Assembly: GCF_031755915.1 (NCBI RefSeq)
Contig: NC_083389.1
Coordinates: 24,675,001-24,739,000 of the forward strand
DNA: 64,000 bases
Origin: Ziziphus jujuba
Lineage: Eukaryota; Streptophyta; Magnoliopsida; Rosales; Rhamnaceae
Reading direction: 5' to 3'
The translations under genes were made by a program, and so were the position numbers. Positions 44,378-55,952 of the stretch are shown here, in pieces (positions within the stretch are counted from its first letter, which is position 1; the number at the start of each line of letters is the position of its first letter). The notes under the pieces are model-generated. The model was not told the origin of the DNA and did not search any database. It saw only the letters and a list, made by a program, of their open reading frames with translations.

Positions 44378-44904
44378 TGTCACGATCCCACCGCTCTAAG
44401 CGTACAACGGGACCGTGCGGTGCTTACTCGCCCCTCGCGGGTAGTAAGCCAACCGTTAATGTCTCTCGCAAGTAAATAACCCACACGATATTAGTATTGT
44501 GCATGCACCAAGCAAGTAATAAAATAAAGCATGTAATCACACAATCGTTAGAAAATGGGGTCAGTAAACAAGGCAACAATACGATGAACTGGAAATGCGT
44601 TCGTTTTATTCGGTCTCGATGAAGAGAACAGCAGAGAGGTTTACAAGCACGCTATTACAAGTTCTCACCTATGCTAGTGGTCTAGCCCAACAACTCGCCG
44701 ACTAGCCACCCCCCTCCAAAGAGCTTATCGGGCCATTTTCATTCCGACAGGAATACATCAAAATATGCGAGGAATCATAATGGCACTATTTCGAATAACA
44801 AAAGCTAGAGATCCAAGCAAGTGACCATGGGCTTGACTAATGACCCTGGATGAACTTGGCTTGGTATTTACAATCAAAATGCGAAGGAGTGTATGACTCT
44901 TACA
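44378..44904 (-). repeat. I 3' LTR
   Basis: 527 bases from TGTCACGATCCC to GACTCTTACA in plus orientation. Confidence 0.95.
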
Positions 44905-44916
44905 TCCTCCCCCACT
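44905..44916 (-). promoter_or_regulatory. I polypurine tract
   Basis: AGTGGGGGAGGA on the minus strand, abutting the 3' LTR and overlapping the pol stop codon by one base. Confidence 0.85.
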
Positions 44917-47900
44917 CATTCCATCGACGCCCTCGACGACTCCGCTGCCTTGAACTCCTCGATCTGCTGCTTGTAGGCTGCCAAGTTGCCTTCCTTCTCC
45001 CAGCTGGTTTCTTCTTCTCCTAGTCCCTTCCACTTGATGAGGTATTCTCGTACTGGCTGACGATGCACGCTTCTGGTTCTTTCTGCAAGGATCTCCTCCA
45101 CTTCCTTGGTTGTCTTCGGCAGCTTGGTCTTGACTTCGGCTCTTGCTGGAGTGTTGCGCGCTGGATCCTCCTCGTCGGCGTAGTATGGCTTGAGGTTGCT
45201 GACGTGGAATACCGGGTGCACTCTCATCCATCCTGGGGTAACCACCTTATACGATGCCCTCCCTACTTTGGCAATGATCGGCATTGGTCCCTCATATTTT
45301 CTCATCAACCTGGGGTCTCTGTCCCTTAGCCAGCGAAATTGCTCTCGAGTTAGCTTCACCATCACCATATCCCCCGCATTGAACTCTAGGGGTCGCCGGT
45401 CTTTGTCTGCCCATTTCTTCATCTGATTTGCTGCCTTCTCCAAGTAGGCCCAGGCTATTTCCATGTTGTTCTTCCACTCTTTGGTGAAATTGAAAGCCCT
45501 TGGATTCTTTCCTTGGTACTCATCGACTGTGTGTGGAAGTAAGGGCTTCTGGCCGTTAACTATTTCAAAGGGGCACTTACTTGTGGGAGATCCCTTCTGT
45601 GCGTTGAAGCAGAATTGAGCTACATCAAGTAGTTGCGCCCAATTCTTCTGGTTGGCACTCACAAAGTGCCGTAGGTACTCCTCCAACATGCCATTGAATA
45701 TTTCTGTCTGCCCGTCCGTTTGTGGTTGATAACTGGAGGAAATGTTGAGCTGGGACCCAAGAAGCTTGAATAGTTCTGTCCAGAAAGATCCCGTGAACTT
45801 GGCATCTCTATCGCTTACAATGTGGCGCGGCACACCCCAATATTTCACCACATACTTGAAGAATAATCGGGCAGTTTCCTCGGCCGTACAGAACTTTGAG
45901 GCAGGGATGAATGTTGCATACTTCGAGAATCGATCCACAATAACCAAAATACTTGAAAGATCCCCGATCTTTGGAAGGTTGGTGATGAAATCGATTGACA
46001 CACTCTCCCATGGGCATGACGGGACGAATAGAGGTTCCAACAGCCCTGGTGGTTTCTGCCTCTCAACTTTGTCCTGTTGGCACACAAGACAAGTTCGGAT
46101 GTAGTCCATAATATCGTCACGCATCTGTGGCCAATAATAACCCTGTTTGATTAAGGCATACGTCCTTTGCCACCCCGGATGTCCAGCCCACAAAGTGTCG
46201 TGGCATTCTCTCATTAACATCTTTCTTAGGTCTCCAGCCTTCGGGACAAATAACCTATTTCCTTTTGTCCACAGCAGGTCATCTTCCTCCCAAAATTGAC
46301 GAGTTTTTCCCTCCTTGCACAGCTTGAGGATATTCTGAGCACACTGATCTCCCCCTAAATGCTGCTTTATCAGCTCTCGCATTGAATTCGCGATAGTACT
46401 CGCAGCCATGTTAGCCACCACCCTTAGTGCCGCAAGCTCCGTCTTGCGACTTAGGGCATCCGCCGCCTGGTTCTTGGTCCCCGCTTTGTGCTCGAATTGA
46501 AGGTCAAACTCCGCAATGAATTCCTGCCAACGAGCTTGTTTTGGGGTCAGTTTTGGTTGTGTAAGGAAGTGACTAACGGCTGAGTTGTCAGTCTTTACTA
46601 CAAAGCTTGACCCCAATAAGTAGTGCCTCCAGGTTCTTAAGCAATGAATTACGGCAAGCATCTCCTTTTCTTGAGCCGTATAGTTTCTTTCTGCCGCTGA
46701 TAACTTCCTGCTTTCGTAGGCGACAGGATGACCATCTTGGAGTAGGACTCCACCTAAAGCGAAGTCAGATGCATCGGTTTGGACTTCAAAGGGTCTGGTG
46801 ATGTCCGGCAGGGCCAACACTGGGTCTTTCATCATAGCTTCCTTTAGATCCTGGAATGCGCCCTCACATTCCTTGCTCCACTCCCAAGGCACCTCCTTCT
46901 TTAGCAATTCCGTTAGGGGAGTTGCTTTCTTCGAGTATCCTTTTACGAAGCGGCGGTAGTAATTTGCCAATCCCAGAAATGATCTAAGTTCTTTCACATT
47001 AGCGGGAGTTTTCCACTCTTGGATGGCTTTAACCTTCTCCATGTCCATATGGATCTTCCCCTCCTCGATGATGTGTCCCAGAAACTTGATTTGTCTTCTG
47101 CCAAAAGCACATTTTTCCTTCTTCACAAATAATTGATTTTCTCGGAGTCTCTGGAGTACCATTCGAATGTGTTCGACATGTTCTTCCAAGGTAGGGCTGA
47201 AGATTACAATGTCGTCAAGATACACCACCACAAATTTGTCAAGGAAGTCTCGAAATACCTGGTTCATGAGGGTGCAAAATGTTGCTGGTGCGTTCGTCAA
47301 CCCAAAAGGCATCACCAGGAATTCGAAGGCTCCGTATCGTGTGACGCAGGTGGTTTTCTCTTCATCCCCTTCAGCGATTCTCACTTGGTAGTATCCTGAT
47401 CTCAAATCCAATTTAGTGAAAAATTTGGCTCCGCTTAGCTGGTCGAACAAGTCAGCTATCAAAGGGATCGGGTACTTGTTTCGCACCGTGACCTTGTTCA
47501 GGGCTCGATAATCTACGCACAGGCGCAAAGTTCCATCTTTCTTCTTTTGGAATAATACGGGAGCGCCGTAAGGTGCCTTCGAGGGTCTCAAAAACCCTGC
47601 TTCCAAAAGTTCCCCGAGTTGCTTCCGTAGCTCTGCCAGCTCAGGAGGGGCCATCCGATAAGGTGCCTTTGCTGGAGGTTTTGCTCCTGGTATCAATTCG
47701 ATGTTGTGGTCAATATCTCGTCGAGGAGGTAGGTTCCTTGGTAAGTTGTCCGGCATCACATCATTGAATGATTTTAAGGCATCCAGCACCATAGGAGGGG
47801 TAGTTTCATCATCTTCACCCTCCCTCGTTACCACTAATGCTATGTAAGAGGGTTCTTTGCGTCTTACTCCCTTCTTAAATTGGAGGGCCGATAGAAGTTT

Positions 47901-48908
47901 GGGGTTGTTCAGTTGCTTCCTCTGTACGGGAACTACTCCTGTTTGTTCCCCCATCATCAACAGGCTGTTAGCGGCGGGAATAGGGATTGCCTTCTTCTTC
48001 ACTAGAAAGTCCATTCCCAAGATTACATCAAAATCATCCATTGGTACTACAATCAAATCCACCCGGTCCTCCCAAGTTCCCAACTTGAGAGGCACTTGTT
48101 TCGCCAGGCCCACCGTAGGTAAGGCTTTGGAATTTACTGCTTTCATTTGCCCCGCATCCTTTTGTAAGCGTAGGCCCAGCCTTCGAGCTTCAATCTCTGA
48201 ACAAAAGTTGTGGGTGGCACCTGTGTCCACCATCACACTCTTTGCGGCCTTTCCATTTATCGCCGCATCCACGAACATAAGACCTTTCTCATTGGTCTTC
48301 CTGGCCTGAACGACCTGTCCATTAAGGGCATTCAAGAATCTCAGCGCTCCCACTTGTGCGCCGTCTTCTCCTTCTTCTACTACCTCCTCTCGCCCTCCCT
48401 CGTGCTCTTGGGAGCGAATAGATGCTTGTAGAGCACTAAGAGCGGTCTTATGGGGGCATTCGCCCACTCTGTGGGGACCATTACATAGGAAACATGTAAG
48501 AGGTCGGGGTCTAAATCCGAATGCATTGGGGTTCCACGGTGGAGGCTCTCTCGTGTTCGGAGGTTTCCTATTGTCGCTTCCCCCAAGTCTTGGGAGATTA
48601 GCAGGCCTGAAGGGTCTTCTGCTATTGGCATTCGAAGGAGACGGTTGGGGCCTTCTATTGATGGGGCTCTCTGTTGAGTAGTCCATTAGGCGCTCCGCTG
48701 CCCCTAGTGCTGAGGCTAGGTCTTGTACTCTCTGTCGTTGACGTTCTGTCCTAGCCCAAGGTTTCAGCCCTTCCAGGAAGTAGAAGAGCTTATCCTTCTC
48801 AGACATGTCGCGTATATCGAGCATAAGGGCCGAGAAAGCTTTCACGTAGTCCCTTACATTACCCGTCTGTCTCAATTCTCTCAAATGTCGTCGGGCAATG
48901 TAGTCCAC
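44916..48908 (-). CDS. pol: I gag C-terminus and pol with chromodomain
   Basis: Uninterrupted frame of 1330 codons; the apparent start at 48908 is a GTG inside gag, so the true polyprotein began upstream. Order, counted from 48908: gag capsid tail ([18 protein letters not shown]), zinc knuckle [15 protein letters not shown] near 135, protease VDTGATHNF near 227, RT with YLDDIVIF near 562, RNase [13 protein letters not shown] near 708, integrase zinc finger (HDTLWAGH ... CLVCQQ) near 903-945, core [14 protein letters not shown] and QTDGQTE near 972, 1031 and 1067, and a chromodomain ([10 protein letters not shown], then [16 protein letters not shown]) near 1265-1316. The chromodomain would tether integrase to modified histone tails and steer insertion. 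All active-site residues are present. The upstream gag frame is broken, so the polyprotein cannot be made as one chain. Confidence 0.9.
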   Translation of the reverse strand: MDYIARRHLRELRQTGNVRDYVKAFSALMLDIRDMSEKDKLFYFLEGLKPWARTERQRQRVQDLASALGAAERLMDYSTESPINRRPQPSPSNANSRRPFRPANLPRLGGSDNRKPPNTREPPPWNPNAFGFRPRPLTCFLCNGPHRVGECPHKTALSALQASIRSQEHEGGREEVVEEGEDGAQVGALRFLNALNGQVVQARKTNEKGLMFVDAAINGKAAKSVMVDTGATHNFCSEIEARRLGLRLQKDAGQMKAVNSKALPTVGLAKQVPLKLGTWEDRVDLIVVPMDDFDVILGMDFLVKKKAIPIPAANSLLMMGEQTGVVPVQRKQLNNPKLLSALQFKKGVRRKEPSYIALVVTREGEDDETTPPMVLDALKSFNDVMPDNLPRNLPPRRDIDHNIELIPGAKPPAKAPYRMAPPELAELRKQLGELLEAGFLRPSKAPYGAPVLFQKKKDGTLRLCVDYRALNKVTVRNKYPIPLIADLFDQLSGAKFFTKLDLRSGYYQVRIAEGDEEKTTCVTRYGAFEFLVMPFGLTNAPATFCTLMNQVFRDFLDKFVVVYLDDIVIFSPTLEEHVEHIRMVLQRLRENQLFVKKEKCAFGRRQIKFLGHIIEEGKIHMDMEKVKAIQEWKTPANVKELRSFLGLANYYRRFVKGYSKKATPLTELLKKEVPWEWSKECEGAFQDLKEAMMKDPVLALPDITRPFEVQTDASDFALGGVLLQDGHPVAYESRKLSAAERNYTAQEKEMLAVIHCLRTWRHYLLGSSFVVKTDNSAVSHFLTQPKLTPKQARWQEFIAEFDLQFEHKAGTKNQAADALSRKTELAALRVVANMAASTIANSMRELIKQHLGGDQCAQNILKLCKEGKTRQFWEEDDLLWTKGNRLFVPKAGDLRKMLMRECHDTLWAGHPGWQRTYALIKQGYYWPQMRDDIMDYIRTCLVCQQDKVERQKPPGLLEPLFVPSCPWESVSIDFITNLPKIGDLSSILVIVDRFSKYATFIPASKFCTAEETARLFFKYVVKYWGVPRHIVSDRDAKFTGSFWTELFKLLGSQLNISSSYQPQTDGQTEIFNGMLEEYLRHFVSANQKNWAQLLDVAQFCFNAQKGSPTSKCPFEIVNGQKPLLPHTVDEYQGKNPRAFNFTKEWKNNMEIAWAYLEKAANQMKKWADKDRRPLEFNAGDMVMVKLTREQFRWLRDRDPRLMRKYEGPMPIIAKVGRASYKVVTPGWMRVHPVFHVSNLKPYYADEEDPARNTPARAEVKTKLPKTTKEVEEILAERTRSVHRQPVREYLIKWKGLGEEETSWEKEGNLAAYKQQIEEFKAAESSRASME

Positions 48909-49579
48909 ATTCTCGGGAAGGAATTGGTTCTTGAGTTCCTTCTGTAGCTGGTCCCATGTGTCAATGATGCACCTGTTGTTCTTGATATCTTCGTATTTAG
49001 ATCACCACCACAGTTTTGCATCATTGGTTAGGTACATTGTAGCCATGGTGACCTTTGTTTCCTCCGAATCCGGTTTTATTGCTCGAAAATATTGTTCCAT
49101 ATCAAACAAAAAGTTTTCGAGCTCCTTCGCATCTCGTGCCCCTCCATACCATACGCTCGGGGCTCAGGCACTTTCATTCGTCCATAGTCCCCGCCCATTG
49201 GGACAGCAGGTCGATTTTCTACCGCTCGCATGGTGATGGCGAGCTTGGTATTTATTTGCCCGATTTCAATCTTTAGGGCTTCCACGGTGGCTCGAAAGTC
49301 CTCCGTCAGTTCGTTGACTGTAGACATCAATCTCTCTATGGCCTCTTCCATTGCTCCATCTCGCTCGCCCGCAGTGGAGCTCGAAGGGCCGGCATTGCCC
49401 CATGTGGTTTGATTCCTCTCGAGTGCGCTCACTCAACTGGCTATGTCATCGAGTGTCTCCATCTTTTCGAAGGCCTCCTGCCAGTTGTGGCCTCTAATAT
49501 GTGCATTTACAACGCCAGCAAGCTCCCCGAGCTGCTGGTCGATGTTATCGAACTGCATTTCGTTTGTCAGCTTCGGCAT
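48909..49579 (-). pseudogene. I gag N-terminal part, disrupted
   Basis: Gag starts at ATG 49579 (MPKLTNEMQFDNIDQQLG). A TGA at 49433-49435 (Arg codon CGA likely before) interrupts ETLDDIAS; the frame continues SALERNQTTWG, then EAIERLMSTVNELTEDFRA, to VPEPRAYG. A frameshift near 49110-49160 moves the reading into the pol frame (AKELENFLFDMEQYFRAI, TMYLTNDAKLWW), where a second TGA at 49002-49004 precedes SKYEDIKNN. At least three lesions are thus in gag while pol is clean. Confidence 0.8.
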
Positions 49580-49603
49580 CTTGTGCGAGTGACTCCCAAC
49601 CTT

Positions 49604-49615
49604 GCTCTGATACCA
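49604..49615 (-). promoter_or_regulatory. I primer binding site, tRNA-iMet type
   Basis: The minus strand reads TGGTATCAGAGC, 2 bases from the 5' LTR at 49618. Confidence 0.9.
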
Positions 49616-49617
49616 AC

Positions 49618-50146
49618 TGTCACGGTCCCACCGCTCTAAGGGTACAACGGGGCCGTACGGTGCTTACTCGCCCCTCGCGGGTAGTAAGCCAACCGTTAAT
49701 GTCCCTCGCAAGCAAATAACCCACACGATATTAGTATTGTGCATGCACCAAGCAAGCAATAAAATAAAGCATGTAATCACACAATCGTTAGAAAATGGGG
49801 TCAGTAAACAAGGCAACAATACGATGAACTGGAAATGCGTTCTTTTTATTCGATCTCGATGGAGAGAACAGCAGAGAGGTTTACAAGCACGCTATTACAA
49901 GTTCTCACCTATGCTAGTGGTCTAGCCCAACAACTCGCCGACTAGCCACCCCCCTCCAAAGAGCTTATCGGGCCATTTTCATTCCGACAGGAATACATAT
50001 CAAAATATGCGAGGAATCATAATGGCACTATTTCGAATAACAAAAGCTAGAGATCCAAGCAAGTGACCATGGGCTTGACTAATGACCCTGGATGAACTTG
50101 GCTTGGTATTTACAATCAAAATGCGAAGGAGTGTATGACTCTTACA
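49618..50146 (-). repeat. I 5' LTR
   Basis: 529 bases, TGTCACGGTCCC to GACTCTTACA. The 2-base length difference from the 3' LTR is the ATACATATC against ATACATC block. Confidence 0.95.
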
Positions 50147-50151
50147 CATTG

Positions 50152-50453
50152 GATGAGAAGTTGGTCAAATGATAAGACTCTATATCACCAAGTAGCTGTC
50201 CATGTCACTAAAGTGCTTCTATATCACCAAAGTGCTTAATTTTTCTTAAATCCTAATTTAGTTAATATACTTTAATTAAATTATTTTGGTGACTTTAAAC
50301 ACCAATTTAACTAGTCTAAATTGTACAAAAAATTGGCTAGAACAAGTTACAAGTTAAAATACAAAAACAAGCTTGAATTGCAAACTTTTGGCTAACTAAC
50401 TAAGTCTCGAATTTGCTCACCATCATAGCTAACAATGTCATGATTCTCTAACA
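50152..50453 (-). repeat. J 3' LTR, proximal part
   Basis: Rest of the J LTR, ending CTCTAACA at 50453 in plus orientation (LTR start TGTTAGAGAATCATG on the minus strand), matching H at 36578. The purine tract CAATGAGAAG (minus) follows at 50454-50463. Confidence 0.75.
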
Positions 50454-50830
50454 CTTCTCATTGGCAATGTTAGGCATGATGTAGTAGACTCGTTAGCTTT
50501 TTGAAGTCCTTTGTTTGGCAAAGACTTCCTAAGAATATCTTCAAGTTGATCTTGTATAGACAATGGACCAAGTTTGTTTCCTTGTTTCTTTCAACCTTTT
50601 CAGATGCGATGATACTTTATAGGAATGTGCTTTAATCTTCAGTGTTGTACTGGATTGTTGTAATAACAATGGTTGGAGTGTTCTGGCAATGGTTGGAGTG
50701 TTCTTACAATGGATGATAGTTGCATTGTTTTGCTTGCAATCTAAATCATCAAGCAATTTTCTTAGCCAAATTGCTTGGCTTTATGGTGCTACTGTTGAAA
50801 TATACTCGGCTTTGGCAGTTGATTGTGTTG
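50454..50830 (-). pseudogene. J: copia RNase H C-terminal remnant
   Basis: Minus-strand decayed RNase H: KAEYIST near 50790-50810, QAIWLRKLLDDLDCKQNNAT (about 50705-50790), then a damaged HCKNTPTIA region with a 20-base internal duplication (GGTTGGAGTGTTCT twice, about 50672-50704), and KAHSYKVSSH. It parallels H 36230-36560. It is interrupted at 50830 by Athila copy N (pentamer TGTTG before the LTR). Confidence 0.7.
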
Positions 50831-52365
50831 TGTGTTAGATCTAAAATATTGCTGATTTTATGCCATATTTATAGCTTAATATTTGTTAGTTTGTGTTAAT
50901 TTATTATAGAAAGATACTCAATCATATATTTTTCTTAATCTAGGTGAAGGATGAAGAATTTCAAGAAACAACCATAAAAACGGATTCCTTGGGTCGAATT
51001 ATGGTGGGAAGCAAGGATAGAGCTCAAATGGACCGATCATTAAAAAGATTCCAAAAAGATTCTTTAAAGATTTCATAAAGATTCTGTCGTGAATTCCATA
51101 ATGGAAGTGGATGTCATATGAATCCTCACTATCTGACGATTTCAAATATCACATTAGTTTTGGATTTCGAGGTACGAGTAAAAAGATATCATTATTTAAA
51201 GTTTGGAATTCACAAAAAGAAATATTTCTAGTTAAATATCCACCATGGATTAAGAGAGGGAATCAAGGCAATCCAAGGGGCAAGATTTGGACAAGTGAAG
51301 ATAATTGGTTAATTTATTATTAATGAGGCACATATCATGTCACATGCTTCATTAAGGGTAAATTAGACTAATTAACTATTTTTTTAGAAAGACTTAGAGA
51401 AAAGCAAAGTATTGGAGAGCAAGTAATATCAAGTTTATTTTTTACACATGAAATTCGTTCAACCCTCTTGATGGCCTAAAAAAGGTACCTTCCAAGACTC
51501 TCAAATTGAAAATAAAGAGAGAAAAAGGTTCCCAAGATCCTATATATATAGCTCCCACCACATTGAAGGGAGATATACAAGTTTAGAGAGTTATTTAAGA
51601 GCTTTTAGGAGATTTAAATAGAAACAAACCAAATTTTGGGAGTTTCTAAGGTTTTCTTAAAGGTTCTAGAGTTTTAAAGTTTTAGAGTTTTAGAAGATCA
51701 ATTAGCGAGTTTGGAGGGGGCATAGAGACGTGGGCTTGCTTTAAGAAAAAGGCTACGACTTAGAGAGCTTTTGGAGGAGGATTTCTTCAATAGTTTTTAT
51801 TCTTTTCTCTTTCTCTTTAATTGTGAACATTATTGTTTTTTTCTTTATAATTATGGATGTTGAAATTATTTTTGCCATGAACTAATTCATAGCTAGGGTT
51901 ATGATGTAGCCCTAACTATGAAGATCTAATTATTTTAATATATGTTGAGTTTTATTTAATTAGTAATATGTTTTGTTAATAAATTATTGGTATGCTTAAT
52001 ACTTTCATAGGCCGGAAGGAATGAATAATTTTAATAACATTAGAGCTTGGAAAAGGATAATATTATGGATCTCCAATGATTTACATAAATGCATAATTGA
52101 TTGGAAAATAGTTATGTCTCATGCCATATTATTTGCTTAATTTATGCTTAATGAATTTCCATGATTTAATTTATAGGCCGGAAGGAATAAATTAGGTTAT
52201 GTGGATATTATTAATTGTGAGTGTAAACTACTTTTGATTACTTTTGGGATTAAGTGTAGTTAACAAAATTACTAGTTAATTAAATTTACGTATTTAAGTA
52301 ATTAAATTGGAATAGTAAGTGATGAAATCAAATGCCCTAGCATTCATAATTATTAAACTCACTCT
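50831..52365 (+). repeat. N: Athila 5' LTR, truncated by B
   Basis: Plus-strand LTR starting TGTTAGATCT, collinear with the A LTR for about 1535 bases including the TATA run (51540-51551) and hairpin (about 51894-51926). It stops at ATTAAACTCACTCT where B begins. The remainder of N lies beyond the nested copies, outside the window. Confidence 0.85.
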
Positions 52366-54097
52366 TGATGTGTAAAATCAACTCGCAAGTGCACGAATCA
52401 TTTTCAAATAGTAAAGTGAAAAAATAGGGTTGTTGTACCCAAGGGATTAAGAATTAAGTACCAAAGATAATTAAATTTTGATAATATTTGAACTAGCAAT
52501 TAAGATGGCAATTGAAAATTAAATAAACTAAATTAAACAAAAACAAGAAATTAAAATTAGATCAATTTAAAGCAAGAGAGTGAGTTTAATAATTATGAAT
52601 ACTAGGGCATTTGATTTCACCACTAACTATTCCAATTTAATTACTTAAATATGAGAATTTAATTTACTAGTAATTTTGTTAACCATACTTAATCACAAAA
52701 TTAATCAAAAGTAGTTTTCACTCACAATTGATAATATTCACATAACCTAATTTATTCATTCCGGCCTATAAATTAAATCATGCAAATTCATTAAGCATAA
52801 TTAAGCAAATAATATGGCATGAGACATAAATATTTTCCAATCAATTATACATTTATGTAAATCATTGAAGATCTATAATATTATCTTTTTCCAAGCTCAA
52901 ATATTATTAAAATCATTCATTCCTTCCGGCCTATGAAAGCATTAAGCATACCAATGATTTATTAATAAAACATATTACCAATTAAATAAAACTCAACATA
53001 TATTAAAATAATTAAACATTCATAGTTAGGGCTACATCATAGCTCTAGCTATGAAATTAGTTCATGGAAAAAATATTTTCAACATCCATAATTATAAAGA
53101 AAAAAATAATAATGTTCACAATTAAAGAGAAAGAGAAGAGAATAAAAACTATTGAAGAAATCCTCCTCCAAAAGCTTTCCAAGTCATAGCCTTCTTCTCC
53201 AAGCAAGCCCACGTCTTTATGCCTCCTCCAAACTCTTCAATTGATCTTCTAAAACTCTAAAACTTTAAAACCCTAGAATCTTTAAGAAAACCTTAGAAAC
53301 TCCCAAAATTTGGTTTGTTTCTATTTAAGCCTCCTAATAGTTCTTAAATAACTCTCTAAACTTGTTTATCTTCCTTCAATGTGGTGGGGGCTATATATAT
53401 AGGACTTTGGAAACCTTTTTCTCTCTTTATTTTCAATGTGAGAGTCTTGGAAGATACATTTTTTAGGCCATCAAAAGGGTTAGATGAATTTCATGTGTAA
53501 AAAGGAAACTTGATATTATTTGCTCTCCAATACTTTCCTTTTCTCTAATTCCTCCTAAAAAAATAGTTAATTAGTCTAATTTATCCTTAATGAAGCATGT
53601 GATATGACATGTGCCTCATTAATGATAAATTAACCAATTATTGCCACTTGTTTTTATCTTGGCCCTTAAATTGCCTTGATTCCCTCTTTTGATCAATGAT
53701 GAAGATTTAACTAGAATATTCTTTTTTATAAATTCCAAACTTTAAATGACGATACTTGTTTGCTCACACCTCAAAATTAAAAAATAATGTGATATTTGAA
53801 ATCGTCAGATCGAGAGGATTCATATGACATCCACTTCCATCATGAAATTCCCGATAGAATCTTTATGGAATCTTTAAGGAATCTTTTCAATGCTTGATCC
53901 GTTCGAGCTCAATCTTGCTTCCCACCATAATTCGACCCAAGAAATCCATTTTTATGATTGTTTTCTTAAAATTCTTCCTTTTTCATCTTGATTAAGAAAA
54001 ATACATAATTAAGTATCTTTCTATAACAAATTAACACAAACTAATAAATATTAAGCTACAAATATGGCATAAAATCATCAATATTTTAGACCTAATA
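52366..54097 (-). repeat. B 3' LTR
   Basis: 1732 bases, TGATGTGTAAAATC at the left and AGACCTAATA at the right, where the terminal CA has become TA. TATA run at 53391-53402 and hairpin near 53021-53053 (minus). Confidence 0.9.
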
Positions 54098-55952
54098 AAT
54101 ACCCCCAAACTTAAGATTTGCTAGTCCCTAGCAAAGAAGAAGAATAAGAAAAATCAATCTTTTAAAGAATATAAGGTACTTTAATGGGTTGTCTCAAAGA
54201 TTGTATAACATATGAATGTTCAAATGGTTTCAAAGTAATTATGTAACTTAGTACCTTATCTTCCATCCAACATATATGATACTTCCAATATGTGTGTGTG
54301 GAAATCAATCTATACATTTAATATCATGCATTTGAATAAATTTACAAGAATTAGAAATTGATAATAAAGTATGAACTACCATATGCTTGACTTAATTATC
54401 ACTCTCCACTAATGTTGGCTATTGCACCACCTTGAATCATTAGGACTTCATGGTTTCTATTATTAAGTCGAATGGATATGGCTAAAGAAAGAAAAGGATA
54501 GGATATAATAAAACAAAGAAAGAAAGCCAAAAGTAAATATCAATGAATAAATTACTTATAAAATTTGTTTCTTTCTTAGAACTTCTTTTCTTCTTTTAAC
54601 TTCAATTTCAATATCCTTTTTCTCCTTTTTATTGTATTATTTTCTTCAAATCACACATATTCTTTCTTTATTTCTTTTTTTTTTCTTTCTTTTCCACTAA
54701 ACCCCCATACTTATTTTTCTTCTTATTGCACATTCAAACCTGCAATTTACACATGAATACATGCTAAAGCCAAATTCACCAAATACTTAACCTCTAAACT
54801 TCACTTTTTTTTTTTTCTTTTTTCAACACTCAAACAATCTCACAAGCATATATTCATATCAATTCAATTAAAGCTCTCTTTATAGTTTGTTTAAGGTAGG
54901 AAAAAGAAATTTAAGGCTCTAATACATCTTTATGCATCCTAAAAGCTCAAATAAGGTACTAGTGGAGAATAATGTTTTAGGTAGGCTTGAAAGGCTCAAA
55001 CATAAACAAAGATGGCCTAAATCATATTCTTAGTCATGCATTTACCTAGGATTTCACCTTAGGCAATAATTAAGCAAGTTCTAGAGTTCAATTAATAATA
55101 AAGTACTCTAATTCATGCAAATCTTCTTTAAAACACAATCTAAATTATGCATTATTGATTATGTGCTCAAAATTAATTGAAAGTAACAACATGTGAATAT
55201 AACTTCAAGTATTTAAGCATACACAAAAACAAATCCACTATCTAAAAACCAATTTACTTTCAATCATTGACTTATTAAAGTACTTAAGAAAACACCACAA
55301 AAACAATTTTTTTTTCAATGATAAAAATCAACCAAATAAAACAAAAACACACTAAAAGTAAATTTATTTATTTATTTATTTATTTTAAAACTTTTATGAA
55401 GGAAAGTAAAAACCAAAACTAACATGCATAAAAACTAATAAAAACACTTAAAAGGACAAGATTTAAAAGATGCAAAGCATGCTTTTCACCCCCAAACTTA
55501 AAATGAACAATGTCCTCATTGTGAAAAACATAAAATAAAGTAAAAGTAAACAAAAGGCAAAGAGTACTCCCCTTTGAAGACATGGAATGTTCCTTGCAAT
55601 GTGAAAACTTAAGAAAAACCTACATGTTGCATTTTCCCTACACACCATGCGGCCAAAAAGAAGGGCATGTGCCCATACAATTTGATGTACTACAATGCAT
55701 ATTCAAGGTGGTTGTACTTAAAAGATCTAGCTTGAATATTAAAATTCTTAAAACCCATCTTTTGCTCTTTTATACCTAAACATCTTAAAACCTTCCAAAA
55801 CCTCAAACAAAACACATCAAAACAACCTAAAAACAAGAAAACAAGCAAAAACAAGTAAAATAAGTAGATAAAAAAAATAGGTAAACAAAGAAACTTTGGT
55901 TGCCTCCTAAGAGTGCTTGTTTAAAGTCATTAGCTTGACTCCTCCCTTCAAC
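54098..55952 (-). other. B 3' non-coding region
   Basis: Collinear with A 19530-21386. It keeps the polypurine tract (54098-54113), the AAACTTCAC and CCCCCATACTT reverse motifs near 54795 and 54702, the CAATG-AGGA-CATTG hairpin with its AAGTTTGGGGG (55487-55522) and the post-pol hairpin (55894-55911). The 112-codon frame of A is interrupted here by a TAG. Confidence 0.7.

Larger units (their letters stand above)
44378..50146 (-). mobile_element. I: full-length chromovirus (Ty3/gypsy)
   Basis: Minus-strand element of 5769 bases with LTRs 44378-44904 (527) and 49618-50146 (529), tRNA-iMet primer site, gag, pol with a C-terminal chromodomain, and a polypurine tract. CATTG flanks both ends (44373-44377, 50147-50151). 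The LTRs differ by about ten substitutions and one 2-base indel by eye. It is richer in G+C than the surrounding Athila copies. Small size, short LTR and chromodomain suggest a compact chromovirus clade such as Galadriel or Reina; this was not resolved. Confidence 0.95.

Noticed and set aside
44758..45231. Minus-strand 157-codon ORF at the end of chromovirus I
   Set aside because: It lies in another frame over the chromodomain and LTR; no domain is seen and the pol frame explains the region.
48908..48908. A start codon for pol of I (and for the RT part of F at 28158, A gag at 13925)
   Set aside because: These are GTG or TTG codons inside longer frames, not plausible plant start codons; the true polyproteins begin at 49579, 30933 and 13934.
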